A DNA stretch of 64,000 nt from an uncultured Robinsoniella sp. (GTDB taxonomy: Bacteria; Bacillota; Clostridia; Lachnospirales; Lachnospiraceae). A model generated the notes under the pieces. It did no database searches, was not told the origin of the DNA, and saw nothing but the letters and a program-made list of their open reading frames with translations. The position numbers were made by a program, and so were the translations under genes. Positions 26,392-34,938 of the stretch are shown here, one piece after another; positions within the stretch are counted from its first letter, which is position 1; the number at the start of each line of letters is the position of its first letter. The DNA lies in assembly GCA_900539655.1 (NCBI GenBank), contig UQCR01000001.1, positions 1 through 64,000 of the forward strand, given 5' to 3'.

Positions 26392-27450
26392 ATGAGCAAA
26401 GTGGATGAAATCACGAGGGAAAATTGGATTTTAGGAGCGTTTCCGGAATGGGGAACATGGCTGAATGAAGAAATTGACGCAGAGGTAGTGGAAAAGGGAA
26501 CAGTAGCCATGTGGTGGCTTGGATGCACCGGAATCTGGGTTAAGACAGAGGGCAATGCTAATATTGCTATTGATCTCTGGTTCGGAAATGGAAAAAGAAC
26601 AAAGAAAAAACCATACATGGATGAATACCATCAGATGAGAAATATGACTGGCGGAAGGCTGATGCAGCCAAACCTGCGTGCAATGCCAATTGTCTATGAT
26701 CCTTTTGCGGTGACAACGGTAGATGCAGTTTTATCAACACATTATCATAATGATCATATCGATCCGTTCTTTGCAGCAGCAGTTCTGAAAAACTGTGAGA
26801 ATGATGTACCATTTATCGGACCGTTGGAAAGTGTAAAAAAATGGCTCAGCTATGGCGTGCCGGAAGAACGCTGTAAAATAGTAAAACCTGGTGATGTGGT
26901 GAAAGTCAAAGATGTGGAAATTGTTGTCCTGGATTCATTTGACAGAACCTGTATCGTTACGGCTGAAAAACCCCTTGCAGGAATCTGCCCTACCGATATG
27001 GATGAGAAAGCAGTGAACTATCTGATCAAAACCCCGGGAGGAAATATATACCACAGCGGAGATTCCCATTATTCTGTTTATTATGCGAAACATGGGAAAG
27101 ATCATAAAATAGATGTTGCATTTGGTTCTTATGGAGAAAACCCGACTGGAAATCAGGATAAGATGACCTCTGTTGACATTTTAAGAATGGCTGAAGCTTT
27201 GCAGACTCAGGTAGTCATACCATTTCATTATGATGTATGGACGAATTTCAAGGCGGATCCGGCAGAAATAATGATGCTTTACAATTTCAAAAAGCATGTG
27301 CTGGATTATAAGTTTAAACCATTTATCTGGGATGTTGGCGGTAAATTTATATATCCGAATGATAAAGATAAACTGCAGTACCATTACCGCAGGGGGTTTG
27401 AAGACTGCTTTAGGGATGAACCAAATGTGCCGTTTAGAAGCGTGCTGTAA
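26392..27450 (+). CDS. ulaG: L-ascorbate-6-phosphate lactonase (UlaG-type)
   Basis: This 352-residue metallo-beta-lactamase-fold hydrolase matches UlaG in length (about 354). It has the metal motif THYHNDHIDP (about residues 116-125), YHSGDSHYS and the C-terminal IPFHYDVW. UlaG opens the lactone ring of L-ascorbate-6-phosphate, the first step after PTS uptake. AAGGAGG precedes the ATG. The gene opens the ula-like locus and is separated from the PTS EIIA gene by an array of 31-base repeats. Confidence 0.88.
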   Translation: MSKVDEITRENWILGAFPEWGTWLNEEIDAEVVEKGTVAMWWLGCTGIWVKTEGNANIAIDLWFGNGKRTKKKPYMDEYHQMRNMTGGRLMQPNLRAMPIVYDPFAVTTVDAVLSTHYHNDHIDPFFAAAVLKNCENDVPFIGPLESVKKWLSYGVPEERCKIVKPGDVVKVKDVEIVVLDSFDRTCIVTAEKPLAGICPTDMDEKAVNYLIKTPGGNIYHSGDSHYSVYYAKHGKDHKIDVAFGSYGENPTGNQDKMTSVDILRMAEALQTQVVIPFHYDVWTNFKADPAEIMMLYNFKKHVLDYKFKPFIWDVGGKFIYPNDKDKLQYHYRRGFEDCFRDEPNVPFRSVL

Positions 27451-27522
27451 AAATCATCCGGCAGTTAAGCGAAGAATAAGCGGGAACGGTTTTAATAGGT
27501 GCATCAAACTTGCATCTTCCTG

Positions 27523-27677
27523 TTATAATGGAAGATAAGGGCTAATCGTCCTGTTATAATGAAATAAAAGGTCTAATAGTCCCGTTATAATGAAAGATAT
27601 GGTCTAATAGTTGCGTTATAATGAAAGATAAGGGCTAATAGTCGCGTTATAATGAAAGAAAATGGCTAATCGTAGTC
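27523..27677 (+). repeat. 31-base tandem repeat array
   Basis: Five units of exactly 31 bases run without spacers: 27523-27553, 27554-27584, 27585-27615, 27616-27646 and 27647-27677. Each starts TTATAATG and carries CTAAT near the middle. The third and fourth are most alike. 31 bases is close to three helical turns. It fills most of the 310-base gap between ulaG and the EIIA gene; no ORF with a start signal lies there. Confidence 0.92.
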
Positions 27678-27762
27678 ATGTAAAAAAATGATATGTAAAT
27701 CTATATTTATAAGAAACATTTAGATGTGAGAATATTGCGGGAAAGAAGAGAGGTAAATATTT

Positions 27763-28224
27763 ATGTTATTAAAGGAATTAGTAAACCAGAACAGAGTATG
27801 TTTTCATCAGAAGTTTGATACCTGGGAAGAAGCAGTAGCAGCTTCCTGCCAGCCTTTGCTGGCAGATGGCTCCATCGAACAGGCATATGTGGATTCTGTT
27901 ATTGCCTGTGTAAAAAAATATGGTCCGTACATTGTTTTTGCCCCCAATATTGCCATGCCTCATTCACAGGAAGGTGCAGTTGGTGTAAATGATACGGCTG
28001 TATCCTTTATGAAAGTGGAAGAACCTGTTCATTTTGAAGAAGGCAATCCGGAAAAAGATGCCAGATTATTTTTCGTATTGGCATCCAGGGATCATACAAT
28101 GCATATGCAGAATATGGAGAAACTGGCGAATATGCTTTTGACAGCCGATATCATGGATGCACTTTTGGAAGTAAAGAATGTGGAAGATCTGCTGGCGTTG
28201 GATGAAAAATACTCCGGCTTATAA
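27763..28224 (+). CDS. ulaC: PTS EIIA component, ascorbate type
   Basis: The 153-residue protein is of the mannitol/fructose EIIA fold. The phospho-acceptor histidine lies in NIAMPHSQEGA (about residue 66), where the phosphate from HPr is received before passing to EIIB. Length and motif fit UlaC/SgaA. AGAGAGG lies upstream. The EIIC and EIIB genes are 1.8 kb downstream, with two enzyme genes between. Confidence 0.82.
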   Translation: MLLKELVNQNRVCFHQKFDTWEEAVAASCQPLLADGSIEQAYVDSVIACVKKYGPYIVFAPNIAMPHSQEGAVGVNDTAVSFMKVEEPVHFEEGNPEKDARLFFVLASRDHTMHMQNMEKLANMLLTADIMDALLEVKNVEDLLALDEKYSGL

Positions 28225-28228
28225 GCTT

Positions 28229-28963
28229 ATGGCGAGAAATTTATTTTATACAAACTGGGATGATGCAAAGAATAGAATACAAAATTGCGAAGGTGTGATT
28301 CTGACTTTAGGTTCTGTGGAAGAACATGGATTTCACCTTCCGATGGGAACGGATACCATAATTGCAGAGGCAATGGCAGAAGATATCAGTCAGCGGCAGG
28401 ATTTGTATTATTATCCCTGCGTTACATTCGGACAGGTGTGGTCCGCCAGGGATTATGAAGGGACTGTTTCCATTTCTCCGGCATGTCTGGAGGAATATTG
28501 TATACAGGCTGCTAAAAGTATACAAAGGGCAGGGGCGAAGCGGTTATTTATATTTTCCTTTCATAACGGCAATCATAAAGTAATAACAGAAGTGCTGCGT
28601 ATATTAAAGGATGAAGGCAGCGGGGCGCAGGCATACCATATTTCCCTTGGGGGAATTGAAAAAAAGGTACAGGATATTTTGACGACGCCCTTGTGGAATG
28701 GAAAGGTTTGGCATGCAGGTGAACTGGAGACTTCACTCATGCTTTATCTGAGACCTGAATTAGTACATATGGAGAAAGCAACCTGTGAATTTCCAGAGGT
28801 GCCAAAGGCGTATGGCATGTCGGCAGTCCCATGGAAGAGTTTTTTGAAATCAGGAGCATTTGGGGATGCATCCAGCGCCAGTGCAGAGAAAGGCCAGCGC
28901 TTGTATGAACGGATGTGTGAAGAACTCTGTGGGCAGATAGCAGAGATAAAGGAGGCAGATTAG
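28229..28963 (+). CDS. creatininase-family amidohydrolase
   Basis: The 244-residue protein has the creatininase metal-site motifs GSVEEHGFHLPMGTDT, FSFHNGNHK (family norm NGHGGN, here altered) and HAGELETSLML. Members hydrolyse cyclic amides or related ring compounds; some act on sugar or inositol derivatives. The start at 28229 lies 5 bases after the EIIA stop with no clear Shine-Dalgarno, suggesting coupling; an in-frame ATG at 28178 would overlap EIIA. It is not part of the classical ula pathway. Its job here is unknown. Confidence 0.75.
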   Translation: MARNLFYTNWDDAKNRIQNCEGVILTLGSVEEHGFHLPMGTDTIIAEAMAEDISQRQDLYYYPCVTFGQVWSARDYEGTVSISPACLEEYCIQAAKSIQRAGAKRLFIFSFHNGNHKVITEVLRILKDEGSGAQAYHISLGGIEKKVQDILTTPLWNGKVWHAGELETSLMLYLRPELVHMEKATCEFPEVPKAYGMSAVPWKSFLKSGAFGDASSASAEKGQRLYERMCEELCGQIAEIKEAD

Positions 28964-29794
28964 GTGGATAGTATAAAGTTGATTGTCTGTGATCTGGACG
29001 GAACACTTTTAAACAGTAAGAAGCAAATTAGCAGCTATACCAGAGAGATCCTGATGAAAACAAAAGAACTTGGTATCCATATTTGTTTTGCATCCGGCAG
29101 AGATGATCAGATGATGGAAGTATATAGCAGATGCATCGGGGGATGCAGCTATATGCTGTCCAATAATGGGGCGCTGGTACGCAGCAACAATGGAACTATT
29201 CTATATGAAGCAGCACTGGAGAAGCCGGATATACAAAAGATTCTGGCTTTTCTTACGCAGCAGCAGTTGGTATTCATGATGTATACCGCTCAGACAATGT
29301 ATTTTTCAAATAACAGTGAGATGCTGAAAAAACGCATTACCAGCTATGAAAAATTGTCTGAAGAAATGGGGTATCCGATGAAACTGTCAGCAGAGTCTGT
29401 TACCGCTGATGATATATACAGGGACTTTAAGGACGTAGCTAAGATTGTTGTTTATGAAGACAGTGAGATAAGGATGAACGAATTTCTGGATTTTGCAGGA
29501 AATCTTGCAAATGTTCATTGTGAGTCTACTGGTTATGGGCTTCAGGGGGCATTTCACAAATCGGTTTCTAAAAAAACAGCGCTGCTTAAAATTATGGATG
29601 ATCTGGGAATAAAGGAGAGCCAGGTATGTGTGTTCGGTGATTATGACAATGACCTCAGTATGTTTGAATGCGCAGGCCGGAGAATCGCCATGGGCAACAG
29701 TATACAGTGCTTGAAAGATGCAGCCAGTGAAATTACACTTAGCAATGATGAAGATGGTGTGGCAGTTTATCTGAAAAAAGAGCTGGATTTATGA
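28964..29794 (+). CDS. Cof-type HAD family phosphatase
   Basis: This 276-residue hydrolase has HAD motif I VCDLDGTLLNS, motif II ASGRDDQ, and motifs III/IV with VFGDYDNDLSMFECAG. The large cap between residues about 80 and 190 is of the Cof (C2) type, whose members dephosphorylate sugar phosphates or flavin/pyridoxal phosphates. The GTG start directly follows the creatininase stop, with AGGAGG upstream. Context suggests a sugar phosphate of this locus as substrate, perhaps to relieve phosphosugar stress. That is inference. Confidence 0.85.
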   Translation: MDSIKLIVCDLDGTLLNSKKQISSYTREILMKTKELGIHICFASGRDDQMMEVYSRCIGGCSYMLSNNGALVRSNNGTILYEAALEKPDIQKILAFLTQQQLVFMMYTAQTMYFSNNSEMLKKRITSYEKLSEEMGYPMKLSAESVTADDIYRDFKDVAKIVVYEDSEIRMNEFLDFAGNLANVHCESTGYGLQGAFHKSVSKKTALLKIMDDLGIKESQVCVFGDYDNDLSMFECAGRRIAMGNSIQCLKDAASEITLSNDEDGVAVYLKKELDL

Positions 29795-29905
29795 AAGCAA
29801 CATTAGTAAATGAACAATATAACAAAATATATGAATGTTTTAAGGCTTAATTTATCATTAAAGCATAAAATAATCATATAATAATGAAATAATCATAAAA
29901 TTCAA

Positions 29906-29934
29906 TTGACATATTTCATAAAAATAATTATAAT
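29906..29934 (+). promoter_or_regulatory. consensus promoter of the EIIC operon
   Basis: TTGACA (29906-29911) and TATAAT (29929-29934) are both perfect, with 17-base spacing. Upstream ATCATATAATAATGAAAT (29873-29890) resembles the half-site of the DeoR-gene operator. Such a strong core promoter implies repression when the substrate is absent. Confidence 0.8.
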
Positions 29935-30025
29935 AGGCATATAAGTTAAAGCATATTACACACGATAACATTTATCCAGGGTGGGGCGGATAATCGGAAC
30001 GTGGGAATACGAAAGGAGAGGGATT

Positions 30026-31378
30026 ATGCTAAACTATATTTTGGATTTACTTTTGAAACAAATTTTTGGCCAGCCATTCTTACTTATGGCAATCATCGTT
30101 TTCATTGGATACGTTGCAATGAAACAGAAGATTTCAAAGGCAATTACGGGGGCTGCGAAAGCTTCCATCGGCGTCATTGTAATGGGGATGGGTTCCGGCG
30201 CCCTGATTGCAAATTTTGGTAAGTTACTTACAGCATTACAGAATGCAACCGGAATTCAGGGTGCGGGCCTGAATACTTATCCTACAATGACAGCGGCTTA
30301 CGAAAAGATGGACAAGATTTTAGGGGATGGAACAGGGGCTTCCTGGGGGATTTATACGTTACTGGTAGCGTTTATCCTGAACCTGGTATTGGTTGCACTT
30401 CGTAAATTCACAAGGATCCGTGCGGTTTATTTAACCGGTAATGCAATGATCGTACAGGCAGGTATCAGTACTTATATTGTATGGAGATTCTTAGGACTTG
30501 GCATGATTCCCACCGTTTTAATAGCAGCAGCAGTAACAGCATTGTATTGGGGCATTTGTTCTACCTTGTTGATTAAACCTACTCACGAGATAACAGGAGC
30601 GGATTTTACAATAGCACATCAGCAGATGGTGGTCAGCTATATTGCATATAAAGTTGCTCCAAAACTGGGACATCCGGAAAAAGATGATATTGAGAAAAAG
30701 AAGATGCCGGAATCCCTGAATTTCTTACAGGATAACGTTATTGCAACAGCACTTGTAATGTTTATTTCAACAGCAATTATCTTCCTGGTAATCGGCGGTG
30801 ATCAGATTGACTGGCTCAGAAGCGCAGACGGATTAAATCAGGGCGGATTAAAGAACAACATCGTATTTCTTGTGTGGATTGGTATCACACTGACTGCAAA
30901 CATCGTAGTACTCTTATATGGTGTCCGGATGTTTGTTGGTGAATTAATGATTTCCTTTAAGGGTATTTCAGAAAAACTGCTTCCAGGTGCGGTGGCAGGT
31001 GTTGACTGTGCTGCGATGTTCGCATTCGCACCGAAGTCAGTAGTACTTGGCCTCCTCTTTGGAGCTTTGGGACAGATAATTGGACTTGGCGGTTTATTGA
31101 TTTTCAAATCCCCGATTTTCCTGGTTCCCGGATTTATACCTCTGTTTTTCGATAATGCAACGATTGCAATCTTCGCTAATAAGTTTGGCGGCTGGAAAGC
31201 AGCAGGAATTATATGTACGGTAAATGGTATTATCCAGATCCTGGGTTCTGCACTGGCTGTTCAGATGCTGCAGCTTACCTGGTGGCAGGGAAGTGCCGAT
31301 TATGCAACACTTTGGGTAGCTATTATTGCCATCTTCAAGGGTATCGGACAATTATTCGGAATACCGATTGCAGGTTAG
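30026..31378 (+). CDS. ulaA: PTS EIIC component, ascorbate type
   Basis: This 450-residue integral membrane permease resembles UlaA (about 465). Typical segments include AKASIGVIVMGMGSGALIANFG and the conserved loop LLIKPTHEITGADFTIAHQQ (residues 192-211). It forms the translocation channel, with sugar phosphorylated by EIIB on entry. AAAGGAGAG precedes the start at 30026; in-frame codons before it overlap the site. EIIB follows 66 bases later. Confidence 0.88.
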   Translation: MLNYILDLLLKQIFGQPFLLMAIIVFIGYVAMKQKISKAITGAAKASIGVIVMGMGSGALIANFGKLLTALQNATGIQGAGLNTYPTMTAAYEKMDKILGDGTGASWGIYTLLVAFILNLVLVALRKFTRIRAVYLTGNAMIVQAGISTYIVWRFLGLGMIPTVLIAAAVTALYWGICSTLLIKPTHEITGADFTIAHQQMVVSYIAYKVAPKLGHPEKDDIEKKKMPESLNFLQDNVIATALVMFISTAIIFLVIGGDQIDWLRSADGLNQGGLKNNIVFLVWIGITLTANIVVLLYGVRMFVGELMISFKGISEKLLPGAVAGVDCAAMFAFAPKSVVLGLLFGALGQIIGLGGLLIFKSPIFLVPGFIPLFFDNATIAIFANKFGGWKAAGIICTVNGIIQILGSALAVQMLQLTWWQGSADYATLWVAIIAIFKGIGQLFGIPIAG

Positions 31379-31444
31379 GGAAAACAGGTTTAAAATAAAA
31401 AGTGACAAATAAAAATAAGTAGATTGCTGAAAGGAGCAAAAGAG

Positions 31445-31744
31445 ATGTTAAATATTTTATGTGTATGCGGAAATGGAATGGGAACAAGTACAATATTAAA
31501 AATCAGTGTAAAGAAAATCTGTGACCAGAATAATATTGATGCGACAGTGGAATCATGTTCATTCGGGGAGGCACTCTCTTATATTACCACTACTGATATC
31601 GTGTTAACAAGCCCGGAATGGGCAGGCATGCTGCCTCCAAGTAATGCGGTTATCGCAGAAACCAAGAATCTGATCGATACAAAGGCAGTAACGGAAACTT
31701 TATTAAATGCTGTAAAAGAACATTTTCCAAATGAAATAAAGTAA
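31445..31744 (+). CDS. ulaB: PTS EIIB component, ascorbate type
   Basis: The 99-residue protein has the P-loop-like phospho-cysteine motif CVCGNGMGTST (cysteines near residues 5 and 7) of the lactose/ascorbate EIIB fold. AAAGGAG lies upstream of the ATG at 31445. It receives phosphate from EIIA and phosphorylates the incoming sugar. Confidence 0.88.
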   Translation: MLNILCVCGNGMGTSTILKISVKKICDQNNIDATVESCSFGEALSYITTTDIVLTSPEWAGMLPPSNAVIAETKNLIDTKAVTETLLNAVKEHFPNEIK

Positions 31745-31763
31745 GGAAGGTAAGGAGACAGAT

Positions 31764-32789
31764 ATGACAGGATATGGAATTATAAAAGGAAACATTAATT
31801 TTACAGGACCGGACCGAATCGGACTTCGTTTTGACCGCATAGCCGGGAAAGGTGATGTATGTCGTATCTTCGTCCTTCCACCGAAAGATAAGAGGCCAAA
31901 AGGCAGCTATTCGGTTTCCAAGAAAGTACGTCCTGCTAACGGGGAATACGATGAATGGGGATGTTTGTGGGAAAGCGATGATGCAACCGGTTCCGATATG
32001 GGGCAGGTAACCAACATTCCAATCGAAGACTGGGAAGACATGGAGGATTACGTATTTCCGGATCCAAAGGCAGAAGGCAGGTTCGACGGACTGGAGGAAG
32101 CATTGGATAAGGCGGAGAAAGCAGGGCTGTATGTGCAGTTAAACAGCCCCCAGTGTATCTTTGAAAGAATGCATTTTCTGAGAGGCTTTGAAGATACGCT
32201 TATGGACTGTCTGGCAGAACCGGAAGAAATAGAAGCCATGGCTGTAAAACTGGCGGATTATCAGATAGGAATTATAGAAGAAGCTTACCGCCTGGGAAAA
32301 GGCAGAATCCACTGCTATGATACCACGGACGATTGGGGTACACAGAACAACCTGATGATTTCACCCAGTGTATTTCGTGAGATCTTTAAGCCCCAGTACA
32401 AGAGGATTTTTGATAAAGCCCATGAATGCGGCATGGATATCCGTTTTCATACGGATGGCAAGATCAATGATATCCTGGAAGATCTGATTGAACTGGGAGT
32501 TGATATTATTAATATTCATCAGCCAAGACTGGTAGGTATTGATGAGGTATCTGCAATTGCAAGAGGAAGAATCTGCTTTGAAGCGGCTATTGACATCCAG
32601 GCCACGCTGCCTACCGGAGACAAAGCGCTGATTGAACAGGAAGCGAAAGAATTAATAGAAAAATGGGCAACCCCAAAAGGCGGACTGATTGGTGTAGAGT
32701 ATGGCTATCTGGATGCCATTGGCACTACCAGGGAATCTATGTTGTATGCTCTGGAATGCTTTGAAAAATACGGTTATTTTAAGCAGTAA
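31764..32789 (+). CDS. uroporphyrinogen decarboxylase (UROD) family protein
   Basis: The 341-residue TIM-barrel protein resembles the UROD/MtaA-type branch through ISPSVFREIFKPQYKRIFD, DIRFHTDGKI and GVDIINIHQPRL. Enzymes of this fold are decarboxylases or corrinoid methyltransferases. It lacks the heme-synthesis context and follows EIIB by 19 bases with its own GGTAAGGAG. A decarboxylase is exactly what this pathway still needs (UlaD is absent), but the fold similarity alone does not show that activity. Confidence 0.75.
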   Translation: MTGYGIIKGNINFTGPDRIGLRFDRIAGKGDVCRIFVLPPKDKRPKGSYSVSKKVRPANGEYDEWGCLWESDDATGSDMGQVTNIPIEDWEDMEDYVFPDPKAEGRFDGLEEALDKAEKAGLYVQLNSPQCIFERMHFLRGFEDTLMDCLAEPEEIEAMAVKLADYQIGIIEEAYRLGKGRIHCYDTTDDWGTQNNLMISPSVFREIFKPQYKRIFDKAHECGMDIRFHTDGKINDILEDLIELGVDIINIHQPRLVGIDEVSAIARGRICFEAAIDIQATLPTGDKALIEQEAKELIEKWATPKGGLIGVEYGYLDAIGTTRESMLYALECFEKYGYFKQ

Positions 32790-32800
32790 ATGAATATGGG

Positions 32801-32831
32801 ACAGGGCGGCGTTTCTATAATGCCGCCCTGT
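32801..32831 (+). terminator. terminator of the EIIC-EIIB-UROD operon
   Basis: ACAGGGCGGC (32801-32810) pairs with GCCGCCCTGT (32822-32831) around an 11-base loop. The T run is weak. Confidence 0.75.
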
Positions 32832-32885
32832 AATTGTTTAGCCGGAATGTATCAGACAGTAATTTCTCTATATGAAAAGAAGTGC

Positions 32886-32914
32886 TTGACGCTTATATGA
32901 AATGTTCATATAAT
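32886..32914 (+). promoter_or_regulatory. promoter of the DeoR-family regulator gene
   Basis: TTGACG (32886-32891) and TATAAT (32909-32914) are spaced by 17 bases. A perfect inverted repeat covers the spacer and most of the -10 element. Confidence 0.8.
32893..32913. promoter_or_regulatory. operator within the DeoR-gene promoter
   Basis: TTATATGAA (32893-32901) and TTCATATAA (32905-32913) form a perfect 9-base inverted repeat with an ATG spacer. Binding would exclude RNA polymerase. The half-site TTCATATAA also lies upstream of ulaG at 26283-26291. Related sequences lie before the EIIC promoter and the gene at 34078. The DeoR-type product is the likely binder. Confidence 0.65.
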
Positions 32915-33014
32915 TGGAGATATATCACGGGTTATTAAACAGATACTGCCAGATTAGTATGCATCGCAGTGCCGGAAAACAAGTGTGGTATAGAAAACTA
33001 AAGGAGAATGTGTT

Positions 33015-33797
33015 ATGAAACGAAGCCGGGCATTAGTAGATAATCGAAGAAAGAAATTATTAGAAGCCCTGAAAAGTAACGGGTCAGTGAAAGTGGGGGA
33101 TCTGGCCGAGGAATTTCAGGTTTCACCGCTTACAATCCGCAGGGATCTCCAGTATCTGGAGGATCACAAAAAATTAGAGCGTTTTTACGGAGGAGCTACC
33201 GTAAGCGGGGAGGACGATGAGATCGTCACCCAGGAAGACGAGATAAAAATGTACCGCAAGAAAATTGCACAGTACGCAGCATCCCTGGTCGAAGACGGGG
33301 ATACCATCTTTATCAATACCAGTTCGACGGCATTACAGATGATTAAATATATCAGAGATAAACGTGTAACAGTAATCACCAATAATGGAAAAGCCATTTT
33401 TATGGAGCACTCTTCTAAAGTTTCTGTGATTTTAAGCGGAGGTGAGCTTCGGGATATTAAGGAAGCAATGGTAGGAGAATTTGCCACGAATAATATCAGC
33501 AAGGTGACGGCAAAGAAAAGTTTTCTGGGCTGCAGCGGGCTGTCCGTGGAAAGCGGAATGACCACTGAGATTCTAAGCGAAGTTAACATTAACGAACTGA
33601 TGTTAAACCGCGTAACCGGAACGTCATACATATTGGCTGATTACAGTAAACTAGGGCGTAACAGCAGTTTCGTAAGCTGCCCCACAGAACGGATCATCAA
33701 CATTATTACAGATGAAAAGGCGCCTCAGAATATCCTGGAGGGATTCCAGGAGAATAACATCAATATATTTCAGGTGAGAAGAGATATGGAATTATAA
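33015..33797 (+). CDS. DeoR-family transcriptional regulator
   Basis: The 260-residue regulator has an N-terminal helix-turn-helix, VKVGDLAEEFQVSPLTIRRDL (about residues 25-45), and a C-terminal ribose-isomerase-like sensor domain (FINTSSTALQMI, TNNGKAIFM, LSGGELR). DeoR proteins sense phosphorylated sugars; UlaR of E. coli is of this family. AAAGGAG precedes the ATG. It probably represses itself and the ula-like operons through TTATATGAA-type sites. Confidence 0.88.
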   Translation: MKRSRALVDNRRKKLLEALKSNGSVKVGDLAEEFQVSPLTIRRDLQYLEDHKKLERFYGGATVSGEDDEIVTQEDEIKMYRKKIAQYAASLVEDGDTIFINTSSTALQMIKYIRDKRVTVITNNGKAIFMEHSSKVSVILSGGELRDIKEAMVGEFATNNISKVTAKKSFLGCSGLSVESGMTTEILSEVNINELMLNRVTGTSYILADYSKLGRNSSFVSCPTERIINIITDEKAPQNILEGFQENNINIFQVRRDMEL

Positions 33798-33855
33798 AAG
33801 GTAAAGACTAAAAAGGGAAAGAAAATGGAAAAGCCGCATTCTTATGTAGAAAAAG

Positions 33856-33935
33856 AGTGCATAAACGGCAGGTTCTCCTGACAGGACAGAGTACAACATC
33901 TGTATAGGGGTAACAGTCTGTTTATGCACTATTTT
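33856..33935 (+). terminator. possible terminator after the DeoR-family gene
   Basis: AGTGCATAAAC (33856-33866) pairs with GTTTATGCACT (33920-33930), followed by ATTTTT. The loop of 53 bases is long for an ordinary terminator, so another RNA role is possible. Nothing else is seen in the gap up to the next promoter. Confidence 0.45.
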
Positions 33936-34018
33936 TATAAAGGAAGAACGATTGTAAAATCCTGCCCGAAATGATCATAAAAATGTTGAAAAATATCATA
34001 TAATTAGGAACATAATGA

Positions 34019-34047
34019 TTGATTTGTGAAATATTATATGATATAAT
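34019..34047 (+). promoter_or_regulatory. promoter of the 34.1 kb operon
   Basis: TTGATT (34019-34024) and TATAAT (34042-34047) are spaced by 17 bases. ATCATATAAT and ATTATATGAT sequences around it echo the DeoR-gene operator. Confidence 0.6.
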
Positions 34048-34077
34048 GAACGTATAAAAAGAAAGGGGCGGGATTTT

Positions 34078-34572
34078 ATGATTATTTTGAACTATGCAGT
34101 ATGTGTATTGTTAATAGGTTGTCTGATTGGGGAAGCTTACTTTATTATCCGGAGAAATAAAACCATTGTGAAAAAGGGAAAAGATGATTTTTTTACTTAT
34201 GCACTGGTGATGTTCTTTGCTCTTCTGATATTCCCAATCTCATCAACTAACAGCATGATTGAGGATTTTCGTAATATCCTGGTGCTGGTTACGCTGTTTG
34301 GATCGGCGGGAATAAAAAGAGGGTTGTCTGGAAATGGTGAGGAGAAGATATGTTTTACAGTACCATGGAACCAGATCAGAGAGATTCGGATTGACTCCTT
34401 TCAATATTCAAAAATGCAGATAATCTGTGTGACAGATAAGAAAAAGTATAAGCTGTTGTTTAGCAAATACCAGTTAAAAGATATTTTAAGGGAACTGGAA
34501 AAGCATGTTTCCAATATCTATATCCAGAATTCGCTGGATGATGTTTTGAAGATGAAGAAAGCTAAGGCGTAG
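34078..34572 (+). CDS. uncharacterised membrane protein with soluble C-terminal domain
   Basis: The 164-residue protein has an N-terminal membrane helix (about residues 2-22), a second hydrophobic stretch (about 40-75, interrupted) and a soluble tail that looks like a small beta-rich, PH-like domain (WNQIREIRIDSF, YKLLFSKYQLKDI). I do not recognise a named family. GAAAGGGGCGGG lies upstream. It precedes the HPr and EI genes by 93 bases and shares their strand, so it may be co-expressed. Confidence 0.65.
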   Translation: MIILNYAVCVLLIGCLIGEAYFIIRRNKTIVKKGKDDFFTYALVMFFALLIFPISSTNSMIEDFRNILVLVTLFGSAGIKRGLSGNGEEKICFTVPWNQIREIRIDSFQYSKMQIICVTDKKKYKLLFSKYQLKDILRELEKHVSNIYIQNSLDDVLKMKKAKA

Positions 34573-34665
34573 AGGCGTAGAGCAATAGACGATAGCGTTA
34601 TATAAATATAAAGATATTTAGTATATAAACATAGAAAAATAATATAAACAAAGGAGAAGATACAA

Positions 34666-34929
34666 ATGGTTAGTGAAAAAATTACAGTTATCAACAAGTC
34701 AGGGTTACATTTAAGACCGGCAGGAGAACTTTCGAAGATTGCAGGAAAATGTCCATCAAATATCACGCTGGTAAAAGGCCAAAAACGTGTGAATCCAAAG
34801 AGTGTATTGATTCTCATGAGCGCAGGCATTATGTGTGGAGATGAAATTACCGTAGAGTGTGACGGAGAAACGGAAGCACAGGATTTAAAAACTATTTTGG
34901 ATGCGATTGCAAGCGGTTTAGGAGAATAG
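34666..34929 (+). CDS. HPr-like phosphocarrier protein
   Basis: The 87-residue protein has the active-site histidine in NKSGLHLRPAGE (family norm GLHARPA) and the serine region as PKSVLILMSAGI (norm KSIMGVMSLGI). It carries phosphate from EI to EIIA. The serine that HPr kinase would modify appears to be present. AAAGGAG precedes the ATG, and the EI gene follows 9 bases after the stop. Whether this is the cell's only HPr or a dedicated paralogue cannot be told from the window. Confidence 0.88.
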   Translation: MVSEKITVINKSGLHLRPAGELSKIAGKCPSNITLVKGQKRVNPKSVLILMSAGIMCGDEITVECDGETEAQDLKTILDAIASGLGE

Positions 34930-34938
34930 GGGATTGGT

